This document shows, one piece after another, positions 1 through 11,900 of a stretch of 64,000 bases of DNA. The position numbers were made by a program, and so were the translations under genes. This DNA comes from Diadema setosum (lineage: Eukaryota > Echinodermata > Echinoidea > Diadematoida > Diadematidae). The notes beneath the pieces are model-generated. The model made no database searches. It was not told the DNA's origin and saw nothing but the letters and a program-made list of their open reading frames with translations. Each line of letters begins with the position of its first letter. The first letter of the stretch is position 1. Location of the stretch: positions 9,325,654 to 9,389,653 of the forward strand of contig NC_092685.1 of assembly GCF_964275005.1 (NCBI RefSeq), in the 5' to 3' direction.

Positions 1-94
1 CTTCTGAAAGAGGCAAGTCAAGTGCTCTTTTATTATGGAAGAAAAGTGAACAATATTATGTTGACTTATTCTTATATTTCCTTTATGATGTTCT

Positions 95-340
95 CCACAT
101 GTGACATTACAAACTGTAGCAGTCTTCTCATCCAGCCATGGCAGCACTGAAACTTTAAAAATTCATAACTTCTGAACGGATTGTCTGATTTTCCTCAAAC
201 TTTCACTGATGCGGTCTTCTAATATTGCTGCATTCACTCGATCCACATGTTTATAAAGATGAACATGTCCTTAAATGTGCCACTCCACATCTTGATCAAG
301 TTGGCTCTAATGCATACAGTCAAATCTGATTAACAGTTGG
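95..340. repeat. Dispersed repeat, copy 1
   Basis: Shares a long diverged match with 40065-40330: both read aaactg then gtag, then TTCTTATCCAGC-like sequence, then TTTCCTCAAA and a stretch ending CTCGATCCA or CTCAATCCA. Family unknown. Confidence 0.5.
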
Positions 341-888
341 AAAGGTGCCATTACCATTGGACCTAATTGGAAAATTCGGAATAAAATTTCCCTTTCTTTT
401 TCAATAATCATTTAAATTGGTTAATTAATTCACTACATATTTCATTTACATATGTTACTGTGATTAGTGTACCTGGCTTGAAAGTGTGAAACATTTCAAT
501 TTGGTTGCTTTTTTGATCAATTCTCATCAAACTCTTGTACCTCTCAAGCTTGCTTGGACTGTACTCTTTATCCAAGTCAACGTAACTATGAAATGGAATC
601 CCTGTGTAATGCTTGGTAGCAGTAAGTCGGTGCATTGCTCCACAGTGAGCTGAAAGTCGTATTTGGCTTGAATTAAAACAAACAGCGGGCTGGGTTATTC
701 AAATATTCCCCAGTTTACACAGATAAAAATAAACAATCCTAGGCAGGAGGCACTATATTATATGGCAATCTGTCTGGGTAGAATTGTGATTGCAACAAAT
801 CACACAGACAATGCTGATTCATCAAGCAATTTGTTTAGGCCATAGGTAGGTCTACTGCTCTGCCATATTAATTGAACTATTATGGTTT

Positions 889-898
889 GTTGTTGTTC

Positions 899-932
<34 letters not shown>
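889..932. repeat. (TTG)n microsatellite
   Basis: A run of about 14 TTG triplets with one interruption. It explains the polycysteine and polythreonine open frames in this spot. Confidence 0.95.
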
Positions 933-933
<1 letters not shown>

Positions 934-2053
934 TTACATTCTTAATGTAATCCCAGAGAATGAACTTGGATCTTGTAAGCTTCACTCATGCAAACTAAGG
1001 TGGTTCATTGTACACAGAATGGGTGTTTGGAGGGTAGAAAAAGGACATATAAGGTTTAAGTATCTTCAGTATTTTTGACAAAAGATAGAATTAAAGATTT
1101 ATTGTATACTGTACCCTAATAAAACTAATGCAATACAACACTGAAAGATATCAAAGTCTTTGAAACAGATGCATCATTTGGCATACGGAAGTGAACTGAG
1201 AAAAAAAAATTTATATATATATATATTTCGGGGTCAAAGTTTGTTTGGGAACGAAACATTTACAACATACAATCCTAGGCATCTTCAAACTTGTTTACCG
1301 ACCCCTCCTAATTAAGCGGGTGCTACTGTACAATCTGTCTTGGTGAATATGCAGGTTGCATAGTTATGCGCCTTCCTCCAATACCGGTAAGTACAATGCA
1401 CCTTGGGGGAAAAAAAATTATGTGTTTCCGATTAGCATACTTGCAGATGTGAAGGGGATGATCCAGAGAAGAATGTCAGCAGTACAAAACCACTTTATTT
1501 ATTCCTCCTATTCTTAGATCCCCCCCCCCCCCACCCAACAAACACATGTGTGTTTTGAACTTATCACAATTATATGATCATGGCATAGTGGTGCATGTTC
1601 AAAGGTTAAATCAGCATGAGCCATGCTATTTTAAACAAATAGAAACTGGATATGATAAGGAAATATGATTGATAACAACAACAACAAAATATTCAGATAT
1701 AATAACAGTAGTTCCCCCCGCCAGTCCTTGCCTTAAATGCCAGATCAGCTAGTCAATAATGCAGTTCATATCCTTATTCTCAACATGGCTAAATGCCACG
1801 ATGTTTTTGCCCTGCAGTAAGCAATCTGATATATCAAACTACCGATCATTGCTGGGGAATCACTTCAAGTAGTCTGCATATCGCACGGAGCAATCCCTCC
1901 CCCTCCCCCCTTCATGCTGTTTGGTGGATTTAATGGGAGGAAAAAGTGCATGTACAAAGATCAAGAAATGCTGTTAAATTGGTGCAGTGATGCAAACCAG
2001 AATGCCAGACTTTAACACAGCAATGCAACAGCTTATTTGTGATTGCCCCTCAT

Positions 2054-2093
<40 letters not shown>

Positions 2094-2140
2094 GATGTGT
2101 GTGTGTGTGTGTGTCTGTCTGTCTGTCTGTCTGTCTGTGT
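2054..2140. repeat. Compound (CA)n, (TG)n, (TCTG)n microsatellite
   Basis: CA repeat to 2090, then TG repeat, then TCTG repeat. The CA and TG blocks are inverted copies of each other, so the strand can fold back. Confidence 0.95.
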
Positions 2141-3022
2141 GGTTCAAAGCAATGATAGATGATTACTGTTATATCCTGAATCAACTGTCCCACTTCACCA
2201 ACCCATTCATTCTCATTTGAGTCAACGCCACTTCATCATGCCACATATCAGAAATGGAAAAAGGATGAAGACAATAACAAAATAAAAGACAAACATGAAA
2301 AAATAATAACCAGACTGGCTGGGGACTGAGAACAAAAACTTTCTTATGTGTGCCAAGGTAGATGACAAGCAAAATGCTTAGTCACTATGATCTGATTACA
2401 AATCAATACCCTGGATACACTGTAATAGTGTAGAAATATTAGCAGCAAAGTTGACAACCTTAAATAAGGGATGTAGGCCTTATACTAAGGCAGGGAAAAT
2501 CCCCTCAATAAAAACATCTTTCTTAATATCACACCCTGAGAACTCCAATACATTACTCTGATTTAGCATAAATGTCCTAATATTTCTTTGAACATACTAC
2601 TGCTTGTACTCCCTGTCCCATATCAATTTTGATTTTACCACACAAACTAATGGTAAGAAGTAGAAGCACAGTAAACACACCCTTCCTTCTCCGTCTCTCC
2701 CTCAGTCCCCTCCCCCTCCTCACCTGAAAAAAAAAAAGGAGAAGATATGATGATGACAATGATAGTCATAATAGTTAGATAAATCATTATCACCAACAGC
2801 AGCAGCAGCAGCAGTAGCATAATAATGGTAATAAGGACAAACAATCATGATTTGTATGGCTTTGTCATATTTATTTGTATGATTCTTCATCTTTCTCATG
2901 ATTTCTGAAGCATGAATTACATGATTTGCTTTCTGGCAATTTTTTAAAAGCCCAATACTGACATTTACACATGAATGGTACACCTTGGCACAAAACTCTA
3001 GTTCTTGACAGTGCATCAAATA

Positions 3023-3053
3023 CAATAAATAAATAAATAAATAAATAAATAAA
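3023..3053. repeat. (AAAT)n microsatellite
   Basis: About seven AAAT units in a row. Confidence 0.9.
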
Positions 3054-4233
3054 ACAACACCCTCTGTCACATATTGTTTGCAGCATACCATCTATAAACA
3101 TTTAGAAATGTTTGTTTTGTATAATTATTTTTCAAGAATGGCTCAGAATGCCAGAGTTGGAGTACTTTTTTTTTTCATACCAATTAGAATCATCAATTAC
3201 ACACACAAAAATTGAACATTTACAACAGGTATCACTGAGTAGCACTTGTGAATAAAATGAAGTATGAGAAAACACCGGCATAAAAGAGGGCATGCTAATT
3301 ATACTTATTTTCAGAAAGTCATGTTTAAAGTCTGAGACAACAGTCCCACACAGCACAATACATGTTGTTGTAAACTGTTATACTTACAGCACTGTGTGAA
3401 GTCACGGACAACCAAGCTTATCATAATCTTCTACAGCCTTTGCAACAGTTATGTAACTTTGAAGAAGTAGTAGCACTTTTTTGCTAGCATCCAAAATTTC
3501 AGTGAAGTTAAAACTCATGAAGGTATTTTGTTTAAGAACTGGGGTAAAATAAAAATTCACCTGTCTGTCCAAGTTTAAAAGACAAACAAATTGGTCCCTT
3601 CATCATAATAAAATATCTTTGCACTTGTAAACGCTGGGCGTACTACCGAGCAATGAGTCCATTTCTTGCAGACAAACCCTACAGGACTGCACTAGTGGGG
3701 GTTGCTTCCTTTTTGACAGCACTATGAACTTTCACATGAATGTTGGCCCTTCTTAAAATGCCAGCAGACACTGTTTGCATCACACAGTGCACATACACCC
3801 ACACATTCGCTGTAATTATAAGATACAATACAGAGACATGACAGAAACCATTCAAACAATTAAAACAACACCAAAAAGAATGAGGATTTGGTTCTCAGAG
3901 AAACAAGGAATGTTAAGTACATTGGTCACATGTCGCACGATGGAAGAGAAAGAACAAATTATACCTAGAAACAAGAGCAACACATTTGTCTTCCGTAAAC
4001 CTGAATTCATTACTTTCCTAAAAATGAGTGAAGAGCTTTCCACTTTCAAGCACCCACATACCACTCACCGTAAAGGCAGAGCCATCAAACCCACTGTTTT
4101 CTAGATCATTTCCAAAGGTAAGATTGTGATGGGGGAAAAAAGTTGATGTAAAAATACAGACTTTCTTTCCATTAAAGAGGAAACCTCATCTTACACAAGA
4201 TTATGTGCACAATATCTGTTGGAGTTTTTTCAC

Positions 4234-4384
4234 AAGTCATTATTAAACAAATGCAAACAGAAAAACTGACCAGAATGAATATTATCTATTAGTGAAAAAT
4301 TGAGCAAAGAAAATGGGATTCCACTGGGATGGAATCCCATTTTCTTTGCTCAATTTTTCACTAATAAATAAAGTCATTATTAAA
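4234..4384. mobile_element. Foldback retroposon with 14-bp target duplication
   Basis: The 14-mer AAGTCATTATTAAA occurs at 4234-4247 and 4371-4384 and brackets a 123-bp insert (4248-4370). The insert is a palindrome: an arm around TTAGTGAAAAATTGAGCAAA is followed, across a short centre at 4317-4331, by its reverse complement. Its left outer end (cagaaaaactgaccagaatg) and both arms match the 3' tail of the tRNA-like unit arrayed at 10446-12066, but no tRNA part remains. Target duplications of this length fit target-primed reverse transcription. Confidence 0.8.
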
Positions 4385-4638
4385 ATACACATTAGTCACC
4401 GAATGTATGAAAACACATTCAGGTATGCTACACAGAATTTGCTTGAATTATCAAGGAGACTGTCCAAATGGTTTGAGGGTGAATCAGTTACAAATTCACA
4501 TGGTTATTAGAGCCAAATGAAATATGATTGTACAACAAAATTACAACTATCAAGATGAATGAATTCTACAGAGAGTCATCAGTATGAAAATGGAAAAATT
4601 TTAATTGCAATGATTTTACTGCACTGTTATTGACCATC

Positions 4639-4731
4639 TTAACTCGTTGAGGACGGGCTGATTTTGCTACAACATGCATTTCCCATAGACACTTGCCCGA
4701 GTATACTTGGGACTCATCCTCAAGGGGTTAA
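4639..4731. mobile_element. Small TTAA-type MITE
   Basis: 93 bp between TTAA copies, with inverted ends TTAACTCGTTGAGGACGGG and, on the other strand, TTAACCCCTTGAGGATGAG. A piggyBac-like origin is likely from the TTAA target and the CCCTTGAGG ends. Confidence 0.6.
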
Positions 4732-5281
4732 CATGATCTTAATCTATCATGACATATATCACTAACTGCCAGAGAATGAAAGGCAGCGATAGAAAAGAGC
4801 AGGTGTAAATTTTGACACAATTTGATGAAAACTACATGAGACACCCTACTGTCACTACCCAGTCTCAGTTATTACGTATCAAACAACTGACTAGGAAACA
4901 GTCTTAGCAAGATTTCCGATTTCTTTCTCACAGGAAATTGAACAGAGAACTCCAAAATTCTCATTTTGAAACTTGTAACTACAATAATCAGAAAGAGTAA
5001 GAAAGCAATGCTGAGTGAGTGCAATAAGGCAGGCACTGTATGTATAGCGGCCATAGCACACAATATTGCAATGTCTTGATTTCTGCACAGAGTAAAGAAG
5101 CACAATCATATAGAAATTTGAGCGCAATGATTGCAGATGATAGTCAACAGATCAGTGATAAAACATAAAATATGGCACAATAATGTTGGAAAAAAGACGT
5201 CATGTAATATATCTTACTCACAAAAATACCTCCATCTGAATAAAGAGTTCGCATCTGCTGAGATGTTATTGCTCAAGTCCC

Positions 5282-5949
5282 CTAAATCTGCACAGACAGG
5301 CCAGCTGCTGAGATATTGTCCCCACCCCCTGCAGTTCGATACACTTTGGTGCACACCAGGACAGGGGCCACACAAATTTCATAGTCTTCCTCCTTCCAAC
5401 ACGAAACGGGCCGGTCCTCTTGAAACGGAATTTTGCGGCTGCCCTGTTCCCTTGACACAGAAAAGGAGTCGTCCATGATGATTCGCGAGCGGGCCATGTC
5501 CACTTCCGACGAGGCACAGACGTGGCGGTGTGCGGTCAACGACGCCTTCGCAGCGGCTGACATAGTGTTTCGCCAGATGGACCCATCCACAGTGAGGATG
5601 GCCTGAAAAGCTAGCGTGTGAACGTGAATACGGGTGATGGGGCGCTGGTCAGGGGTACGCGGGAACCCCTTGAGGGTGCTATAGACGGAGCGCATTTGGT
5701 CCAGAACAGTGGCAACGCGTGGGTAGGGGTCTGAGACGAGGCTCATGTTTCCGTAATTGAGGAGGCTGAAAAGGTTGGGTAACTCCTGCTCATTCATCCC
5801 AAGGGAGTCGGAGTAAAGGAAGATGTACTCTAGCAGCTCCTGCATCATCTCCTCCTCAGCAAAGGAGGCTAGCTCCAGGTGGACAGGGGTGGTAGCTGGG
5901 AGGCTTCGCAGCATGTCCTGGAGGAGTTGAAGCCTCTCTGGTCGTTCAC
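5282..5949 (-). CDS. ADPGK: ADPGK exon 5 (catalytic GXGD, stop codon)
   Basis: 668 bp after acceptor cctccag; ends with TAG at 5282-5284. Codes residues 255-476, almost half of the protein, with VHLELAS, NEQEL, TRIHVHTLAFQAILTVDG and the C-terminal TAGGGDNISAAGL. The family has GLGD here; this copy has GGGD, which keeps both required glycines and the aspartate. The open frame extends into the intron on the 5' side and that part is not coding. Confidence 0.95.
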
Positions 5950-8900
5950 CTGGAGGTTTGAAATAAGAGGTGCATGCTGGGTAAAAGGCTAAGGTGATGG
6001 AACAGTTATAGTACACACAAGGTCAACAGTGCATTTTCCACTTCAGTTTTATTTCCATAAACCATCTACACATTACTGTAAAAGTGGTTTCTTTCATGTA
6101 CAGATACTTTCGCTGTTTCCATTGGGGCCAACTTTTTCGTGTGTGTTTAAATTCGCGGTTGGCAAAATCTGTGAATTCACAGTCGGCAAAAACTGTGTTA
6201 TTTTGCACAAGAAAACCCAAATTATAATCCAATTATTCTTTTATTTATCAAATAGAAATCAAAATAAAATGCAGGCTTACCTGAAATCCTGTCTCTCGAG
6301 TACTTTATAACATGCTTGTACCTACATCGCGCGGTATCGCTGTGTGTAAGTGTTGACCATCAATACACTCAATGCGCGGAATCTTCGTGTGTGCATGGTT
6401 AATTTCGCGTGACTTTTCAAAACATTTTCGCGTGACTTTTCAAAACATTTTCGCGTGATGTTAAATTCGCGGTTCAACCTCAAAGCGCAAAAAGTGCGAA
6501 AATAAAACCACCGCGAAAGAAACCACTTTTACAGTAGATGATACTCATCTCATAAACTATGCTCTCAGAGTTGACAGCATCATAGAGATATTTGAAACCA
6601 TGTTTACTTCATCTAGATAAGGTGGGCGATTACATTACTTTCTCTGAGCTGCAGACAGATATATCATTGACAGCTCTAAAAATTTATTTCACCATTCAGT
6701 TAGTTCTTTACAAAGTCCATAGCAGCACATAACTATGATCTGATTTGAGTGCTTATGTTGCACTGACAACAACAAAATTAGAACAGAAAAATATGTTTAC
6801 CTTCTTTGAAAGGAAAGTTGTCCATCATTTGCAGACCACCAAGTACCACAGCTTTCGGGTTAAATTTCAAAAGTTCTTCCTGGAATTCTTCAATTCCTTC
6901 CAAGAAAGGATTATACACATCACTGTGTATGATGAACCTAAAAGACAGTTTTTGGGGAAAAAATGGGAATGATAAGAAGAAAACAAGGGAAGAAACATGG
7001 CAGTTGCTCTAAGAAACAAACTTCATCAGTGCATCAGTGATTTATGAGATTCATAATGTGTACTCAAAACATCCAGGGTCGCAATTTATGATGCTGTACA
7101 TGTTTATATCTACAACAGGCATAAATCAGGGTTGAACATTAATAAGCACAGAAACAAGATATCCAATAAAGGTGGGCGAACCAAGTCAATTGTAAGGAGG
7201 ATAGCACAGTTATGCCATGGCAGAAAAAAAAACACAGAAAGTGTGGTCTCCCAAATACTCGACACTTCTTTTTGAAAATGCAGAAATTGGCCCAAATCAC
7301 AAAGGAACATCAGTATTGGACACATCTATTTTCTAACAATGTTGATTGAGTGTGACATCAAATCATGAGTTTGTAAGTAAAATTCCACTGCACTCATGTT
7401 TCAGCTGACTTTAACTAATTCAAAGAAATCAGGCAAAGAGAATAGTGAATGATTCAATACAGTTGGCCACAAAATAAGCATTGTACCATTTTCACTATTC
7501 ATATTTATAAATTAAATGCATTTATAATGACATGGCCTTCTCATAACCAAGTTCACATTCACTGGTGAGCACAAAAATCTTCATTAAATATCATGTTTTT
7601 ACAGGAACTCAAGAAGAAGCATTTAAATGCTTCACATAAAATTGTTCCACACTAAATAGGAATGACTCAGCTTGTAAGAATTTGTACAAGAAATGGCTAT
7701 TAGAATACTGCATGAATTACTTACAAAAATAATGGTCTTACAATGTCTTCACAAAAGCAAGAAAATTGGAGTGTTGTGAGGCCAGTCTTGTTGAATTATA
7801 GAATGTGATTGTAATAAATGATATCATTATTTTGTGAAAATATGTGAAACTTCAGAATTCTGCAACATGATCTGATTCTAACAAAACATTTTTACTATTC
7901 TGTTTGACTTAAAGGTTTTGTTTACCATTGGGATCAATGATTTAAAAAATGTTCGAGTTACCACATTTGATGAGTATGTGTAGGTCAGTTGTATCACAAA
8001 ACATCTTACCACATAAAGATTTCACAACAAAACCTAAAAATGTAAGGAGATATCACTAATTTTCTCAATAGACCATAACTGTAGCCGGTTTATTCTAGAA
8101 ACAATTTTATTACAACTATTGTTCACATTTTGTATATCTAACAATACTTAACATTGATCATACTGATTAATGTTTTTAAATTGGTTGTTTCTATCCCTAA
8201 CTCACATTTTAGAATTATTTTGAAGCACTAAAGCTGGTTTTTGTTTCATCTGTAAATGGTAAATAAGGCCTTTATACTCTTATTTTCAAAGCCATAAGTG
8301 CAAAAAACAGTTGCCTAGATGTACCATGTACCTCAAAGACTTTCAGAAAACCTAGGGATGCAGTAAATAGAATGGGTCACACTCTCCTCTTTAAAGCTGG
8401 TTACCTGTTAGCTCTTGGTGAGGTATATCTGCCAAATTTTTCTCCTGTCTTGTATTCCAAAATAAGATGTACATCATCCTCCTCCACAGGCTCACCAACA
8501 ACTGTGAGTTGACCAAGATTTGAAAAAAAAAGGACAAAGAAAATTAGGATATTGAGTTCAAAAGAGCATTAATTCACATGGTAACTGTCCTGCTGATATT
8601 CTACCACAGGTACAACGTATACCTGTTATTTTCAAATTTTCAAATGTAAAGCATTGGACTGAAAGAACAAAGATACTTGCTCTTCATGAAAAATGAAATC
8701 ACTTCTGTCCCACGTTACACTGCACTTTGCAAACATCTCATTCACACCAGGCAATTGTGATGAGCACTATCAATGCTTTCCCCTCATTAATCCTCTCTCC
8801 TATCAGTCACAGAAGCCCAAGACAACACCAAGAAAGAGGAATATTCGGCAAAATCTTTCAACTACCATCCAATCATATAGCATCACATGAAACATTACAT

Positions 8901-11900
8901 GCTTTGCTTGACTGTTTCACATATCCCTCAATATGTGGTCATCACTAACTGCCCAGCAATGGTAACACATCACATTACATTCCTTTTCATTTTTTAATAT
9001 CAAACATGACAAAATATCTTCTTCTTTTTTTCCTTTAAAAGGTTATATTGCAGGCAGATAGTGACTACTAGGTAGTTTTCTTCACACTTTTAGCAGACAC
9101 TATACTTGATGGCAGACATCAACTTACTTATTACAAAGTTTCAACCTGTGGGGGAAATGCAATATCATAAAACAAGCCATCAGGGAAAGGTGCATGTAAT
9201 ACAGTAAGAAAAAGATTTCATATGCTTCTCAAAAAATGCTTGACTCAGCATCAGGCAAACAGTGATCACAGCCAACACCAGCCTATCTCACTTGCACATC
9301 ATCACATTGTTGGCTTAAAGTTTACAGTATTCTTGATTTCAGCCAGCGTCTGATTCTGTAACGCCTAGGTCTGCATTAGGTTTTTGTGACCTGAGCAGGA
9401 ATTCTGTTCCCGGAGTTAATAATCTGTCATTCTTTATCCCATGAATTAAGACAGCTGTTCATAATCTCAACCCTGAGGGCTTCTGTCACCACAAGAGTGT
9501 ATCTCACTTTATATTCTTCACAATTATCGAGTGAAAGATTATCACCCCCACACTCCCTTGAATAGATCCCTCACTTGAGATCTACAGTTGTATACACTTT
9601 TGAAGAAAGGCCTCCTCTTAAAAGCTCTCTGTAGATATTCTACATCAATGCAGGAAACATTCTAAACCTACTCCCATTATGATTCTACTACACTGACATG
9701 TGACACCAAAATCCACTTTAAAATGCCATCGAAGCGCGTCTGGCTTAGTCCATATCATGCAATCAATGCCATGGGGGAAAACACTACGACAGATCAGAAG
9801 AGACAATATCTCATGCGAAACAAGGCATCAAATCTCACAAAAGCTACCATAGATCAAGACAGAGGGAGAAAGATAGAAAGAGACAGAAAAAGAAGGGTTT
9901 TACACTTCTTTGTGAAAAAAAAAAACCACACACATTCAGAAATCATTTCAGTGATTTATCACTTTGAAAACCAAGTTGAGTCACCTGTCTCTAAATGCAG
10001 ATCTTGTGCCATATTTAGTCGATCATGGTCTGAAGGTGTTTTCTCATCAAGTTTTGCTCAATTCTGGGCATGTTTACAGTCTGAGGGTTCGACTGCTTAA
10101 ACATGATCGGGCGGAGCTTTGCTATCAAAAAACCTTCAAAAAATATCTAAAAACTCACTTGTTTCATTAATGTCAATAATCCACCGATAAAGCGCATTTG
10201 AACATGTATGTTTATGGAAAATGCACTATATAAATAAGTTATTATTATTATCATTATTATCAATAGTGTTGTAGATAACAGAGTGATGTGTGCGTACAGT
10301 GTAAATACTATTGCATGCACAGTGTAAGTGTATCATGAGGTCCAGATGCATATTTGGGTACACGATACAGGCTGTGAAGTTTGTGCCATTAGCTGTCAGT
10401 ATAAAGTGGAATCAAGTCATTGCAGAGTCTGAACACTCTGTAACTAATAAAGACAGAAAAAACTGACCAGAAAGAATATAAATTATTAGTGGAAAAGTGA
10501 GCAAAGAAAATGGGATTCCATCGGGATTCGAACCCGAGACCTCCGGATTGCTAGACCGGTGCTCTACCGACTGAGCTATAGAAAGCCCTAGTGCAGTGTT
10601 CGTCCCAGAAACCCTTAATTCTCAATGCTCGGGTGGTCAGAAGCTATAGCAGTGTGTTTGTGTGTGACACACACGCACACACTTGAACCTGGCATAAACC
10701 CGAAGGATAATTCAACTTGGGGATAAATGCGAGGGATCACCGAAGTGATGCAGCTTTTTTTGAGTTTGTAACAAATAAAGACAGAAAAAACTGACCAGAA
10801 AGAATATAAATTATTAGTGGAAAAGTGAGCAAAGAAAATGGGATTCCATCGGGATTCGAACCCGAGACCTCCGGATTGCTAGACCGGTGCTCTACCGACT
10901 GAGCTATAGAAAGCCCTAGTGCAGTGTTCGTCCCAGAAACCCTTAATTCTCAATGCTCGGGTGGTCAGAAGCTATAGCAGTGTGTTTGTGTGTGACACAC
11001 ACGCACACACTTGAACCTGGCATAAACCCGAAGGATAATTCAACTTGGGGATAAATGCGAGGGATCACCGAAGTGATGCAGCTTTTTTTGAGTTTGTAAC
11101 AAATAAAGACAGAAAAAACTGACCAGAAAGAATATAAATTATTAGTGGAAAAGTGAGCAAAGAAAATGGGATTCCATCGGGATTCGAACCCGAGACCTCC
11201 GGATTGCTAGACCGGTGCTCTACCGACTGAGCTATAGAAAGCCCTAGTGCAGTGTTCGTCCCAGAAACCCTTAATTCTCAATGCTCGGGTGGTCAGAAGC
11301 TATAGCAGTGTGTTTGTGTGTGACACACACGCACACACTTGAACCTGGCATAAACCCGAAGGATAATTCAACTTGGGGATAAATGCGAGGGATCACCGAA
11401 GTGATGCAGCTTTTTTTGAGTTTGTAACAAATAAAGACAGAAAAAACTGACCAGAAAGAATATAAATTATTAGTGGAAAAGTGAGCAAAGAAAATGGGAT
11501 TCCATCGGGATTCGAACCCGAGACCTCCGGATTGCTAGACCGGTGCTCTACCGACTGAGCTATAGATTACAAACACACTGCTATAGCTTCTGACCACCCG
11601 AGCATTGAGAATTAAGGGTTTCTGGGACGAACACTGCACTAGGGCTTTCTATAGCTCAGTCGGTAGAGCACCGGTCTAGCAATCCGGAGGTCTCGGGTTC
11701 GAATCCCGATGGAATCCCATTTTCTTTGCTCACTTTTCCACTAATAATTTATATTCTTTCTGGTCAGTTTTTTCTGTCTTTATTTGTTACAAACTCAAAA
11801 AAAGCTGCATCACTTCGGTGATCCCTCGCATTTATCCCCAAGTTGAATTATCCTTCGGGTTTATGCCAGGTTCAAGTGTGTGCGTGTGTGTCACACACAA

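Larger units (their letters stand above)
1..5281. other. Region downstream of ADPGK, no gene seen
   Basis: Contains the ADPGK 3' untranslated region of unknown length, microsatellites, a dispersed repeat near 95-340, a foldback element (4234-4384) and a small TTAA MITE (4639-4731). Open frames here are short, low in complexity or lack splice context. No protein family is recognised. Confidence 0.6.

Noticed and set aside
2720-3101. Open frames of 123 and 76 codons near a CAG run and an AAAT run
   Set aside because: Built largely on simple repeats, no family match.
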